DNA of 64,000 nucleotides from Mesostigma viride (Eukaryota; Streptophyta; Mesostigmatophyceae; Mesostigmatales; Mesostigmataceae): NCBI GenBank assembly GCA_009746045.1, contig RPFO01000199.1, positions 232,501 through 296,500 on the forward strand. The letters are read 5' to 3'. This document shows positions 1-12,429 of this stretch, piece by piece (position 1 is the stretch's first letter; each line of letters opens with the position of its first letter). The position numbers and the translations under genes were made by a program. Below the pieces are notes generated by a model that was not told where the DNA came from, did no database searches, and saw only the letters and a program-made list of their open reading frames with translations.

Positions 1-60
1 AGCGCTCGTGTCCGACCTGATTTATGCGGATGACACCCTAGCTTCTCTCACTGCCGCAAG
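1..60 (+). pseudogene. LINE reverse transcriptase fragment (YADD motif)
   Basis: Bases 2 onward translate as ALVSDLIYADDTLASL, the catalytic YADD block of a non-LTR retrotransposon reverse transcriptase. The reading frame does not continue as RT after about base 60, so only the edge of an element is visible. Bases 61-358 show no coding signal. Confidence 0.6.
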
Positions 61-358
61 TGGGCAGGCCACAGAGCACTCTCTCCACAGCATGGTGCAT
101 CATGCCGGGGCACAACCGACTGTGCATGGGTGCAATACAACCAGTGCAATACCATAGGTATTGGCTGACGCATAGCTTATGCTACAAATGTGAGGTGGGC
201 TCAAGACGTCGGCTAATTAAGGCGCAAGCTGATGACCACAAGGTGCCACAGCTAATTAAAGGTACTATAACGCTGTGCGCTAATATCATTTCGAGTGCTG
301 TAATGCCTAAGCTATCCCATAACCGATTGCCCTCATCTAGACAACTAGCTTGAGTGCT

Positions 359-724
359 CTATCCTGGGAAAGCCCGGGGGGGCTTCCACAGTTTCTTGTT
401 GACATAAAGGTCCCCGCCCCGCCAGTACATTTGGGGCTTCTCGGGGTTGGTCTTGTGGCGGATGTAGTCGGGCCACTGATCGCAGCGTTTCTGCTGCTGG
501 GCTGGCGTCAGGTCGTCATCAAGCGACCAGGAGGTGTTCACCAGCTTCTTGCGGCGAGAGAACTGAACTCGGGCACATGCTTGATGGAAACGTAATATCA
601 AGCTAGGAGACATGAACCAGCCCAGGCCAGAAACCGGGAGACTCCGGACCATGGTAGCTATGTCCCGAGGAGAGTTGGATTTTGGAAATGGATGCACCAT
701 TAGCATTTGAATATTGTGACTCAA
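359..724 (-). pseudogene. LINE ORF1 protein fragment (RRM-like region plus C-terminal domain)
   Basis: This 121-codon frame contains an RRM-like stretch (MVHPFPKSNSPRDIATMV), then SWSLDDDLTPAQQQKR, then DQWPDYIRHKTNPEKPQ and YWRGGDLYVNKK. The same block (LDDDLT-AQQQ-RR-LWP-Y-KP-YWRGG-V-K-W-PP) recurs at about 1.2, 22.3, 23.9, 51.0, 60.0 and 63.3 kb. It is the nucleic-acid-binding ORF1 protein of L1-like retroposons. Upstream sequence continues in another frame (about 970-725), so the copy is frameshifted. No RT is attached. Confidence 0.65.
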
Positions 725-907
725 TATGACATGTGCAGAACAACACTGGATTGCACATGATCAGTGCTGACCCCCATGCGCACGCTGCGCCTTGCGGATC
801 TCGAGCAAACAATCCATTGCAGTTGTTGATGAGACGATGAGCTTTAAGACCATGGTTGTAGAGGACGGATTTGGTGACGTTGGTGATGATCGACCCCGTT
901 TTGGACA

Positions 908-1797
908 ATGCATCGGCTGAGCGTGATGCGCAGCCAAATGATTGCGCTGAATTTGTCGTCGGACAGTGCATGCTGCAAAGGACTTAACTTTAGGACTCTT
1001 AATGTGGGCTGGACCAGCTTCTCACGTACCCTCGTGGGCCTGGTAGGTGAGGTAGAACTGTGCGGGTGCCACCGCCTTCCCCACTCACGGGACAAGGTGG
1101 CTCACCCGGCACCAGCCCTGCTCACCTTCCCCTCCCCTGAGGACAAGCGGCGGTTCCTTTCTCGTCGCAAGAGGCTGCACGACCTCACCTGGACGCTGGA
1201 CGATCGCGACCTGACCCCCGCCCAGCAGCAGCAGCGACGCGACCTGTGGCCGGAATAGCTCCGCCACAAGCAGGACCCCCAGAAGCCCAACTAGGTGTAC
1301 TTGAGGGGCGGGGACCTAATGATTAACCACAAGATGTGGACGCCCCCTGCGGGCTAGAATAGCTTGTATAATAGCCCTAGCTTGTATCCATTGGTAGTCA
1401 CTGCCGCCATGGCCGCCATGCCTAGAATGTTTGCCTAGCTGTGCGCCACCATACCTAGTCACGTGCACCGCTAACACACGGTACACAACCAGCTGAGCCA
1501 TAGCCTCAGCTTAGCCCTTGAACAGCCATGCTACGTCCTGGCTATGATCATGCAGTTTACTTGCCCACGCTACTTGTTACTGATGATATGCTCACATGGG
1601 TCTTATTGCACCCACAGCACTTGCCGGATCGTCTATGGGATGTCCGATTGCCGCTGTGGCATGCCTCTGGCATGAAGGAGAAAGGGGGTCTCTGCCCTTT
1701 CTTCCTGTTGTGCACATGCAGGGATTAAAAACACTTCGGTACTCCGTGACTCCCCAACGGGCCCAGCACGAGTTTAATTAATTAATTAATTAATGGG
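908..1797 (+). mobile_element. ORF1-only retroposon, family A', 3' half
   Basis: The ORF1 C-terminal block is at about 1130-1355 (SRRKRLHDLTWTLDD, DLTPAQQQQRRDLWPE, then GGDLMINHKMW after in-frame stops). It is followed directly by a 3' UTR of about 400 bp (1360-1738), a terminal hairpin region (TACTCCGTGACTCCCCAACG, about 1739-1770) and a short (AATT)n tail at 1772-1795. The 3' UTR recurs at 51.09-51.41 kb and, inverted, at 58.60-59.05 kb. There is no RT between ORF1 and the tail. The ORF carries stops, so this copy is dead. Confidence 0.6.
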
Positions 1798-2607
1798 GGC
1801 TGGCATCACTGGCATGTGGATGCGTTTCCATGACTTGAGTATGGGGACGTGCTTGGGTTTGTGACCCTGGCATGCAAGCCCATATTTGTACGAGCAATGC
1901 ATGGGCATCGATCATTGCCAGCATCTTACGTGATTTTTCTAATAAGTGGCATAATATGTGTTTTCATTATTTCTGACTGACTTTCAATAAGGGACTTTTT
2001 TCCGGGCCTGATTTCACTCAAATATAATGATTTCCAAGCTAATTGCAAAGGAATTTAATTTCGCAACTTCCGCGACTTCCGACTTAACGACCACAGCCAA
2101 TAGGATAAAAGGTCAATCAATGATCGACAGCATCTTGGCATATAGTCAGCTATACTTAAACTTCGGCGTTTCTCTTGTCCGGGCGTTCGACAGCATTTAA
2201 TTTACGCTTTGTTGCTTGCCTCGACAGTACAGTGATCAAGTAGTTTTGCCCAGAAATTAAATGGTATTTAACTTGCAGGATCATAGATGTCCATGCATTA
2301 ATACACGAATAGATATAAACAAAGACAGAACAACACTAATCCCGATCTTCGAGGACACTAATGCCGCCTGGTTGAAAGAATAGAAGACAAATTAAATGCT
2401 GCGTAACAAGGGTCAGCAATCACCTATACAGAATGCACATAATTCTTGCAACATCCCAAGCGTGCGGGCCCACTGGCCACATCGCTCAGATCACGACGAG
2501 TTTTGATACACCACTGCATATACACTAAGGTGTCAAGGGCCATGGTCACTAACCCGAGGTGGCACACCGCTGGGTTGGGAATACAATTGCGACGGCCAGG
2601 CCGGCCA
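1798..2607. other. Intergenic / PEPCK 3' flank
   Basis: AT-richer sequence between the A' retroposon tail and the PEPCK stop codon. I see no supported exon, RNA gene or repeat. No TGTAA element in the minus-strand sense is evident near the PEPCK stop. Confidence 0.4.
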
Positions 2608-5600
2608 CTACTTGCGGCCCAGCTTGGGGCCCGCCTTGGCCACCGCGGGCTCCACGCCCGACACAAACTTTTGGAAGTTGCTGTCGAACAGCTCCGCGAG
2701 GTGCTCCGCCTGCCTGTCGTACGCGTGCTTGTCCTTCCACGCGGAGCGTGGATTGAGGATCTCGCTCGGCACGCCCGGGCACGAGGTGGGCATCTGCAGC
2801 CCGAACACGGCGTCTGTGGTGGTGGGCACGTCCTTGAGGTGCCCCGCGTGGATCGCATCGATGATGGCGCGCGTGTGCTTGAGCGACATGCGGTGGCCAG
2901 TTCCGTACGCGCCACCTGTCCACCCGGTGTTGACCAGCCACACGGGCACCGAGTTGCGCAGCACCTTCTGCGAGAGCAGCCGCGCGTACACGCCGGGGTG
3001 CCACACCATGAAGGGCGCGCCGAAGCAGGCGCTGAACACGGGTGTCGGCTCCTTGACGCCCATTTCGGTGCCGGCCACTTTGGCCGAGTAGCCGCTGATG
3101 AAGTGGTACTCGGCCTGGTCAGGCGTCAACTTGCTGACAGGTGGCAGCACGCCGAATGCGTCACACGCCAGGAAGATGATGTTGCTGCGCCCACCCACCA
3201 ATGGAAACACACACATGCGTTTCAACTAACCAGCGCATCAGCTTAAGTATAATGAACAGAGACGCGCGCACATAAACTTAGATGCACAAAGTTGCTACAA
3301 CCCACGTGCGGCGCCACACAACTATCCTCCCATCCACCCTCAGCTAGCACGGCTCCTTGTGCTGCCCATTCTCATCAATAATGTGCATGCACATGCGGGG
3401 GGGCAGAGCATGCATTACTGTTGCCGCGTTGGTGGCTCACCTGGGCTGCTTGCCCACGCAGGGTATCTTGGCGTTGGGGATGAACTCGATTGGGTAGGAC
3501 GCGCGCGTGTTCTCGGTCAGGCTCGCGTCGTCATAGTTGGTGACGCGCGAGACCGGGTCGTGGACCGTGTTCTCCAGCACGCAGCCGTAGCGGATCGCGC
3601 CAAAGATCTCTGCCGCACGAGCGATCGAGCGAACAGGCGACCATCCAGCCATCAAGTTAGCAAGCGCGCAGCTGTCAACCACCATTCACACGCCAACCAT
3701 CCTCCGCAAGCCGTGAGCCGTCAACACGACCACCCTGCAGCCAAGAAGCACAACACCCTGCCGGCCCTCCGCTGGGTCGTAGTGCCCTCCACGCCGACAC
3801 CTGTCAGGCATCCACGCAACCTCAACGTACGAACAAACGGGTGCACCCGCACAACATGCAGCCCACCGCTACCTGCTGCCTCCCCCACTAATCCTTAGGC
3901 CCCCCCCTTTACCCCCCCCCCGCCCTCACCTGGCTCCTTCTCGGCCGACAGGTTGATGCACTTCGCGTAGCACCCCCCCTCCACGTTAAAAACGCCATCG
4001 TCGCACCAGCAGATCTCGTCGTCCCCGATCAGATCGCGGTGGGGGTCCGCACTCAGCGTCGTCTTGCCGGTGCCTGCGCGCGCACGCGGAGAGGAAGGGT
4101 GATGCGACGTGACCAGAGGGGAGGGGGGGCATAAGAAGGCGACCAACACAGACCGAGCCAACTTGTGCTCGACAGAGCGCCGCCGCTCAGAACGAGACCG
4201 AAGTCGAGCCTCCAGGGGATGTGGGAATGGGGGGGAGCCAGCATACACGCACGCGCCTACCCAGGTGTGCAATGCGCCTGCTTACCGGACACACCCTGTG
4301 CCCCTCCCACATATGAGCCCAGCACGCTGGCACCCTGGCGCGCACCTGACAGGCCGAAGAACACGGTGGTGTCGCCATCGTGCGGCGCCTGGTTGGCAGA
4401 CGCGTGCATGGACAGCACCCCCTGCTTGGGCATGATGTAGTTGATGATGGTGAACACGCCCTTCTTCATCTCGCCCGCATAGTGGGTGCCCAGGATCACC
4501 ATCTCGCGCGTGCCAAAGTGGACCGCCACGCTGGTGGAGGAGGTGACGCCCTCCTGCTGGTCATCTGCCGGGAACTCGCCCGCGTTGAAGATGACGTAGT
4601 CGATCGACTCGGTTCCAAAGTCGGCCGCCAGCTCCTCCTCACTCGGTCGGATGAGCATGTTGGTCATGAACAGCTGCACGCGGCAAGGGGAGGCGGGGAG
4701 GGGCACCAGAGACAGGGCAGCAGCAACCCGCGGTCAGGAAACCATCGCACAACTCTACCCCGTACCACAGATGGTGCGGCGGCGCTGACGGGAACGGCCC
4801 AGCCTGAGCAAAACACAAGCGGAAGGTGGCAAGCCAGAAGGCGAGTTGACAGACCAGAAAACCGTCTTTCCACCCCTCCCAACCATGCAAGGCTTCCCCG
4901 CCCCACATCATCGCCCCAGCCCCGGCCCACCCTACGCTAACACGACGTACCGCGTGGTAGGGGCGTGCAACGATGACGCGGACCTGGGGGGGGGGGGGGG
5001 AGGTTGGGGGGGAATAAAGAGAGGTTGCATGATGGGCAGGGGTACCAGGGGGCGAGCAAGGAGACAAAATTAGACGAGCCAGCACCATGTTGATGAAACA
5101 CTGCTTGCAAACGGTGGATGGAGCGTATACGCACGGTTGCCCTACACCAACACCTGAGTATAAGAAGTGTTCGGTGACGAGCTGCGGTGCCCAGCCGGAT
5201 ATGGACCTCCTGCCATCCGCACACACGCAAGTTCCCGTACTCGACTCGACAGCTGGCGCAGACATCCCCTTACTCCGACGCACTGCCCCCGGACCTACCC
5301 TCGGGTGTGGGCTATGCGCTGCTTCCACGCACGCGGCCCCAAACACCCTCCTATTGCCACCCTCAAACCTTCCAGTGACAACCACCCATTGCCCTGGCTC
5401 CCACCACCACCTGCCCACCACCACCCTGGTCTCCCCCCGCCCCTGGTCTGCCCCCCCTCCCCGGTACCTTGATGCGGAAACGGGTGTCCCAGTTTGCGTA
5501 CGCGTCAACCACGTAGAGGTGCGGCTGCTGCGACAAAAAGTCGACCGCGCGCTTGCGGTTGACGCGGTAGACCTCGGGCTTGAGCGGGATGTTCACATCG

Positions 5601-6415
5601 CCCCACCACACGTCACTGCGGCAAATGTCCACGTCCACGATGCGCTTGTCCTGGTGCACGCGCGTGACGTCAGCGGAGTCACGGATGACATCATCAACGC
5701 ACAAGGACGGCAGCAGGGAAGCAAACCAACAGACCCCCCATCCGCCGTGCATTTCGCCCTGACAGGTATTGGGTCGCACACTCGAGCCGCGCACTCTCCA
5801 CTTAACTGTTCAAAACTTCCAAGAGGAAATACTCCCCCCAAAGTGTGCATCGCAGCTGATCCAACAGCGACATCCAAACCAGATACGACAAACGAACCTT
5901 GTTGGCCGGTCGGTTGGCAAACATTTTGCATGGAAAACATCAACGTCATTTTTGCATGCATGGTAATGAAAGTAGTATCATATTCTGACCAAGACCCCTG
6001 ATGATGTTGGGAACACCCCAGAAGGTAGCTCTAGCTCAGCCTACTGGGTTTTCTTTATTTATACCTATAATACAATGACTAGGGACTATAATAATGTTAA
6101 TGGGAACAGCCGCAAAACACATCCAACAAACAGGAGAACATGGGCGCTGGTAGGGCCAACACCAGTTCGATTGTGTTGTAAATGGAGACATGACGTCACG
6201 CGTACTTGAGGAGATCTCCCCGTCTTAGGTAAGCTCTGCGCCCGAAGCGCTCCCGTGGATGTGACCTCCCCATTGTCGAAGCGGATTGCGTCTTCGTACA
6301 GAATTCCAGCCGGCAAGTTTCTGAAGGCCTTCACTCGCAAGCCGTAAGGCGACAAATCACAGGTATGCCGATCACGAACCTTGCCAGCTCCTTCTAAGAA
6401 AGCGTCAAGCGACAT
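2608..6415 (-). CDS. PCK: Phosphoenolpyruvate carboxykinase (ATP), 7 exons, 547 aa
   Basis: ATP-dependent PEPCK converts oxaloacetate plus ATP to PEP, CO2 and ADP, for gluconeogenesis or C4-acid decarboxylation. Exons (minus strand): 6415-6206, 5650-5468, 4983-4951, 4673-4346, 4073-3930, 3609-3441, 3184-2608. All introns are GT-AG and phases agree. Visible motifs: phosphate-binding GLSGTGKTT (residues about 249-257, split by intron 4), metal-binding GDDE (268-271), YAGEMKK (207-213) and a His at 232. Those lysines, His and Asp269 match the family's active site. [18 protein letters not shown] and [12 protein letters not shown] are also present. TSSTSV is typical of plant/kinetoplastid enzymes, but the long N-terminal extension of land-plant PEPCK is missing, so the length is like algal or bacterial enzymes. 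Exon 3 is only 33 nt, preceded by a near-homopolymeric C tract. The ATG at 6415 is the first in frame and gives the expected size. No organelle signal is obvious. Confidence 0.95.
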
Positions 6416-8017
6416 GGTGCCCTAGGATTTCCCGGCGGCGCTTAAGTACGGTACGTTATACGCAGAAATGATCGCGATCCCCACCACCACAACCTGGCGA
6501 TCGAGCTAAGTGCCGCCGATGTATGGAAAAGTTACCCTTTGGCGATCTTCAGTCTCGGCGCTGTGTCAGCTGCAAACCCAAAAGCAAGGGGCAAAAGCCA
6601 TTCCATGAAATTCGACGAATGATTAGAGAATAAAATGCCAGCAGCTCATGACGCAGTACCGCGACGCGGTCGACGTCGACCACGACTACGTACACAGCTC
6701 AAAGTGTCTCGGCCGCTTGGCAAAAGACATAGGCGCACGCGGCCTATGTCGAAATGAACCTCATAATAATCTTCTTAGACTTTTTAAGAGTACGTATTCG
6801 ACAGAGGGGACGCGAGAAGCGACAAATCCGACCGTCGGCGAATTAAGAAGTCGCAGCAAAAACGCATGAACTAATTACAATCGCTTCCTAAGCGGGCACG
6901 GCGACGTCAGCCTCGAATTTGCCAGGTGTGAGAAACAATTCCATACCTTGAAAGGCGGATAGGCTCCCCGTCACGTGGTGGTGAAAGCCCGGCAGTCAGA
7001 CGGTGATCGGACCGATCTCCATAAAATTGCTGCGTTTATGTTCGCTGCCCCACCTTCCGGGCGCGTGACCTGCAACTTGGCGCGTTTGATGACCTGGATA
7101 CCTGCTGGATATTATTCATTCCACGTCCGCGCGCGTGCCTTGCGCCTGCGTCCGCGTAAGAGCCATGTGACGTCCGACGTGGCGGGGGAAGGCCGTGCGT
7201 GGCAGCACATTGTGGAAGCTGCTTCGCGGCCTCGCGGGCCCAACCTGTGGTTTGCAACGGCGGTACAGTACAGCCCACAGGGCAGTCAGGGGCTCAGGGG
7301 CAGGGCACCAAAACAAACAAACATGATGGACACATGTCGGAATTGCAACTTCCCGGATGAAACCCTGCCCGCGCTCGGCCATGCCGTCTGCTGACTTGTC
7401 AATGTCAGGCCAAGGTGCCCGAGTTCAATTCCCGCCAAGCTCTGTCAGGCAACGTGCCCTTGTACCCGACCTGGCTGTGCCTGCTCCAGTCAAAATATTT
7501 GTAACCCCATCCACCCACACCCGCCCCACTACGAGGTCACCCGCGATTAAGTCCCCCGCACCACCCAAAAACCGTCGCCCAACATCCAATGCCTACACCC
7601 CACCATCCACGTTTGCCCCCGAAGTGGAAAAAAAAATTATTACGCATTGAATAATGAGCAGAGCTGGGGGCATGACCATGCAAGGAGGATGCCAAGGCAT
7701 GCCAAAGTAGCAGCAGCAAATCGCGCTTACTACAAGAAGCGGTACACCCCCCGCATGGTTTGTTAATGGATGCCGAGCTGCCCTATCATGCGTCGCGGAT
7801 ATGCCCTCGCTGGCCAGCATTTACGTTGCCATGACTGAGATTTGTAGGAAACCCTGTCATCGACAATCGTCAGCGTACGTAATCGCAGCAGTCGAGCGTG
7901 GCGGAGATGTCCAGAGCAAAGCTGCCAACTGTCTCACGCGACCAAGGAAGGCAGCTTTTGCTAGCGCTTTCCGCTGATTTGTGATCACAAGACACGTTTC
8001 CGCATCCCTGGTAAAGG
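6416..8017. other. Divergent intergenic region between PEPCK and methyltransferase
   Basis: The two flanking genes point away from each other, so both promoters should lie here. Open frames are short (longest 139 codons at 6975-7394, plus) and show no family motif. A GAGTTCAATTCCCGCC string near 7420 resembles a tRNA T-arm but has no matching cloverleaf. No TATA box or repeat could be supported. Confidence 0.4.
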
Positions 8018-9412
8018 ATGGCTACTCGGCCCACGACACCGAGTATGTTCCGAGTACTGCTGGCTGCAGGCTACTGTTTAACCGTTTTAGTGATGTTGAT
8101 TCGATTCTTGTCGCCGGTGAAACCGCCCCCCTGTGTGCAGGCCTGCCCGCCGTGCAGTGCCCCTGCGTTGCCTCAGCCAGCAGATAGCGGCAACGATCTG
8201 GCAACAGCCCTAGATGAGGGGCTGGCGCGTTTTAATTTCATGAAAAACCACGACAACAAGAAATTCGGCAACCCGTTCAAGTCCCCCTGCTACGATCAGG
8301 CCACGGAGGCTCCCAGGGGGCCCATGGTGTTCATGCGAGCGGTGAGTCATCCCCTGGCCCGCACGCCGCTCGTCTTCGCAGGTAGCCAAGCTACCGTTTT
8401 CTGCCCACCGAATGCATACAGGACCTCTGCCTGTCTCCTCTCGCCTAGCAATCCTCTGCATTCGGCACGTGTCTAACCGCCGCCGCTGCCGCTTGCCCCT
8501 ACCCCGCATGCCCGCCCATGGGACGCTCGCCTTGTTTGCCCTGCTTGCCCCGTGTGTGCATGCATGCAGGTCAAGCCGGGCGACATGCATGCGCGTGCGC
8601 TCAACGGCACGCATGGCCTGTGCATCGATGTGCTGGCACGCAAGCTGACCAGCCCTCAGATGGCGGCCACGCTGGTGCCCACGCCCGAGTACCTCCAGAT
8701 CAGCCTGGCCGGCGGCGAGTGGTCCGACCGAGGGTGCTCGCTGCGCTGGGCGCAGGAGACGATGAAGGACGAGACGAGGGCTATTTATAGCCGCGTGGAG
8801 GCGCTCGCTCGCGACATCCACGGCCGCCAGCTGCGCGAGGGCCACCTGAACACCCCCTTCCTCATCGCCACCGACTGGCAGGTGCTGTCCAACCGGTTGC
8901 TGTCCGCCAACGTAGCGGCCTTTCTTGCCGCCGCCTTCCCTGGCACCCCCGTGGCCTACCTGGAGGTGGGCAGCAACCTGGGCCTGTCCATGGCCACCAT
9001 GGGCCTGCTGCTGCAGGGGGCCAGCGGGCACGCGGCCACGCTCGTGTCACTGGACCCTTATGCCGGCGTCTATCAAGGTTCCGTCATCGCGGACGGCGCC
9101 ATGAACGCCGCGCGGTCCCTCTACGACGCGCTGGGCCTGCAAGTGGAGCATGTGCGCACCACCAGCGCGCGCGGCATGCTCACCATGGCGGGCGCCCGCC
9201 GCCGCTTCCACCTTGTCTACATTGACGGGCTGCACCACGGCATTATGCCGCTGGCGGACCTGGTGTTGGCCACGTCGCTGCTGCACAGCGGCGGCGTGCT
9301 TATGCTGGACGACTGGGACTGGCCCAGCGTGGCGCCCGCCAAGCTGTGGTGCGACCTGCACCTGCGCAGCGTGGGGGAGACCACCCACATTGCCGCCTAC
9401 CAGCTGCTCTGA
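8018..9412 (+). CDS. Membrane-anchored class I SAM-dependent methyltransferase, 388 aa
   Basis: Two exons, 8018-8341 and 8570-9412. The intron is GT-AG (GTGAGT donor, TGCATGCAG acceptor) and phase 0. After a short basic N-terminus, residues about 11-30 (FRVLLAAGYCLTVLVMLIRF) form one hydrophobic segment, so a type II signal anchor with a lumenal or extracellular catalytic domain is likely. The Rossmann core is in exon 2: motif I AYLEVGSNLGLSM (237-249), acidic LDPY (269-272), FHLVYIDGLHHG (321-332), then GGVLMLDDWDW (349-359). This order resembles the Methyltransf_24 / cephalosporin-hydroxylase-like class. The substrate is unknown; a sugar or small-molecule O-methyltransferase is one possibility. 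A start at the Met of MFRV (8048) would also keep the anchor. No frameshifts are seen. Confidence 0.85.
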
Positions 9413-10368
9413 GGGGGGAGGAAGGGAAGGGGGAGAAGCCCGCGACATGTGGCAAGGCTCGGTGGAGAGTTCCCTCCCATGGCTTGGCAACCAACAAGTC
9501 CAACGTGAGACCTGGACAGTATGCAAGCGCAGTCGTGCCACGGGTGGACACACGGGGACCCTAAAGCTATTTGTAGCCAAAGGTTCTGTGCAGTGGAAGG
9601 CGGCGCATGCTTGGTCCATGGATGCATCCACCATGCAGCCTGGCCGTCTGCCGACAGCAAGGCCCACTGCATGGGGCAGCCTGTGTCCATGACGCCTGCC
9701 CACTGCAGGGCTGTTCTCTCGGTGTCAAGAAGGGATGCACCGCTGCACGATGAGGACGGCATGCCCTTGGCTGGTTGGGACGCATGGTGTTGCGACGATG
9801 GTCTCATCGGATGTTGTGCCGGCGTGGGAGACGACAAGCTACTGGATGTGTCTAGCCATCTAGGTAATGTACAGAAGAGGCATTTTCTGGGAGACAGTGG
9901 CACCCAAAGAAATAAGCTTGGGTAGGACATCAATAATAAATTAGCATGAGTGCATCATCAGTACTATAGCCGCTACTTGACTAATTCAAGCTGTGTTCCC
10001 TTTTATAGACACGGAGAGCTGCTTGTGACGGTGACGAAGACAGTCTCTGCCGGTTTAGTCTCTTCTGCTGGTCTGCCTAATATTTATTGTAAAGGGCCAG
10101 CCCCTTGCCAGTCCGGGTGCATCCCCGGTGTTGAATGACAAGCTCCTTCCGGCCCCATTGGGGAAACTTTGGTGGGTGGCTAAGATTGTGGGAGTGCGCA
10201 ACATGCAGCCACACATCCTTATCCAGCATGCATTCATTAAATTAGTTGATAAGCACGTGACTGCAAGGGCGACGTCGCCGGCAGAATCTGCAGGGAGGGT
10301 GCAACGTACATAGCAGAATCTGCTAGGCGGGTACCAATTCCTATAGGATGGGGTGTTGCCCTAAAAAT
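9413..10368. other. Methyltransferase 3' flank
   Basis: No coding exon is supported. A TGTAA element, the usual green-algal poly(A) signal, lies at 10088-10092. It is about 680 nt after the stop codon, so its use is uncertain. The open frames here show no recognisable motif. Confidence 0.35.
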
Positions 10369-10420
10369 AGTGTGTGTGTGTGGGGGGGGGGGGGGGGGGG
10401 GGGGGGGGAGGGGGGGGTCC
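10369..10420. repeat. (GT)n followed by poly-G tract
   Basis: A short GT microsatellite runs straight into about 30 nearly uninterrupted G residues. Low-complexity DNA; the six-frame reading frames through it are artefacts. Confidence 0.9.
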
Positions 10421-10652
10421 GGCGCAGGGCAGTGATGGAGGTGGGGATGGATCGAGGGGGAGGGGGGCGGTTGTCCACGCACTGATGGAGTCTTTCTTTC
10501 AGGCCGGATACGCGTCGTCTCCGCCCTGGCTGGGCGGTCACCAGCGTGACGACTGTGCATCATCCCGCTCAAGACGGGGCAGGAGGCGTGTGGGGCTGGA
10601 AAATTGGCGGGAGGGTCGAAAGTTGCGTGCCCGTGGCTGCCTTGCATCCCGA

Positions 10653-11644
10653 TCATGCTCGCACGGCGCGACATGGAGATGGAAAGGGGCTTGTTTTATA
10701 AAGGATGTGCCCAAAGCCTGTACAGTGTACCGTGAGGCCACGAGGGTGTGCCTTTACCGGGCTCCCTCCGTGGGTGGGGAGGCCGGGATGGCAACGTTGG
10801 GGCTCAGGCCACCGGGTCGGCTGCGATCGCTGGTGTCGCTTGTTGGCTGGGGGGGTGATGTCCTGACGCTCCTTGTTGATGAAGCGAATAGGGGTGTCCT
10901 TGACCAGGCGAACGTACATCTTGGCCCCCTTGTTTTGGCATCAAGGGCTGTTGCACTGGGCCAGCACTGAGGGCACGTTTGATGCGGAGCTGCTCCGTGG
11001 AGACCATATCGTCGATCAGCTAGCGTTGCCTCGCCCGCCTAAGGGGGCGGGCCTTAAGGACCTTCACCTCAAGCTAGCGACGTTCGTGGAAATCAACCGG
11101 ATGGGGCCAGGCCGGCCTGCCATCCAGGCGGCTGACCTGATCTGGGTGCGCTCGTTGCCGAGTTGTAGCCGTTGGGTGATGAGCTCCTTGTGCAGACTGC
11201 AGCCACGCGAATGACGCGATGAACACGTGCTGTCGGTCTCTGGGGATGGGGGCGTAGAGAAGAATCTCACCCGAATTTACTGCGTGAACGAATGTCCTCC
11301 TCCACCGCTATCTTTTGGGCTGCATGCCACCCCACGACGGGCGGCCGCTGCAGACGGTCTGCCATCATGTGAGCAATGTCTGTCTGCTTGGCCATCGCTG
11401 CATAGCTGGATGGCGCTGGTGCAGCAGGGGGGGGCGAGGTAGCCATGGCTGCCTTCATCACCTCGGCCAGACTAGAATGCAGGGCCACGGTGTCGGAGCA
11501 CAGGTTATGTGCCAATTTCTTGAGTTGGGCGGCCATGGCGCCCGCGACAGTCCGGTGTTGAGCCGTTGCAGTTCTGCGTCCGGGGACGCGCATTAGGAGT
11601 GCTGGCGGAGCCCGCATGGTTGGCGGCTTTGTAGGCGGGAACAA
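10653..11644 (-). pseudogene. LINE ORF1 protein remnant, a second ORF1 type
   Basis: Read on the minus strand in shifting frames. It has an Ala-rich N-terminal part (MAAQLKKLAHNLCSDTVALH, then SSYAAMAKQTDIAHMMADRL), a middle block (ILLYAPIPRDRQHVFIASFA) and a C-terminal block (DDMVSTEQLRIKRALSA, then KMYVRLVKDTPIRFINKERQ). The layout is that of a retroposon ORF1 protein, but it is not the LDDDLT-AQQQ type found elsewhere. At least two frame changes and a stop show it is dead. No matching ORF2 is attached. Confidence 0.45.
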
Positions 11645-11817
11645 GTGCCAGGATGCTAGGGGCCTGCGCGTGGCTCAAAGGACTGTGAGTCGGAGGCCTG
11701 TGACTTGTCCATGTCTGGGAGGCCGTTCAGGCCGATAAAACCGCCTGGTACGATAGCAAAATTCTCAGGTTGCCCTGCGCACGCTTTCATGTGACGCAGG
11801 GCGGCGCCGTCGCCTGA

Positions 11818-12260
11818 TCAGCAGCAGAAAGCTTGAAGAATGATAGGTCGTCTGGCACGGTCGAACCTGCATGGGGCGAACGAAGCTGGGCACGGAAGGT
11901 GTCGTCGTCGGTAGTGCATGTCGGCATCGGAATCGTCAAGGGCTCCTGGCATGGGTAGTATCAGGCGGAGGCGGGCTAAACATCTGTCCATTTTGTCGGC
12001 AGGTCCAACACAGTGCCGCTTCAACGGAGCAAGGTTTTCCACAGCGTCCTCTTGGGGCTGCGTCATTGATGCCTCCGCATCTGCAGCCAGTTGTGTGAGT
12101 GCTGCATAATATAGCCCACCGCAATGATGGGTACAAATGGGGAGAGCACACAGCCCTGCACCCCGGTGTTCACTCAAGGGGAACGCCGGAGTGACGCCAT
12201 CGGCGGTACGAACCTCAGTTTGGCCAACGCTTTGTAGCACTGGCAGGCGATATCTCAAGG
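11818..12260 (-). pseudogene. Reverse transcriptase fragment (QGCVLSP motif)
   Basis: At about 12225-12130 the minus strand reads VRTADGVTPAFPLSE, then after a frame change GVQGCVLSPFVPIIAV. This matches RT motif 4 (the QGC-LSP signature of LINE polymerases). Downstream sequence is open but frameshifted and the YADD block is not visible. Only a relic remains. Confidence 0.45.
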
Positions 12261-12280
12261 ATGTATGATGGGACACAGTA

Positions 12281-12400
12281 AGTAAGTACTTGCGTGTCAT
12301 GCGCATGGGCATGTGCCACGGAGTAAGTACTATGCTAATCTCATTAGGAAAAAAAGTTACACGAAAGTTACAAATATCGTCTGCATTGATACCTCAACCA
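12281..12400 (-). mobile_element. Family D retroposon 3' end with (ACTT)n tail
   Basis: The minus strand carries GATGCAGACGATATTTGT, AATGAGATTAGCATAGTAC, a hairpin (GTGGCA...CATGACAC) and a short ACTT tail. It is the reverse-complement counterpart of 16690-16815. The copy is severely 5'-truncated. Confidence 0.6.
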
Positions 12401-12429
12401 TATAGCCACTATATAGTCACATATCAAGG

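Noticed and set aside
4639-5508. 289-codon minus-strand frame over the PEPCK introns
   Set aside because: It only overlaps the 33-nt exon and introns; no family motif outside [11 protein letters not shown].
7380-7470. Possible tRNA (GAGTTCAATTCCCGCC)
   Set aside because: T-arm-like string only; no acceptor, anticodon or D-arm pairing found on either side.
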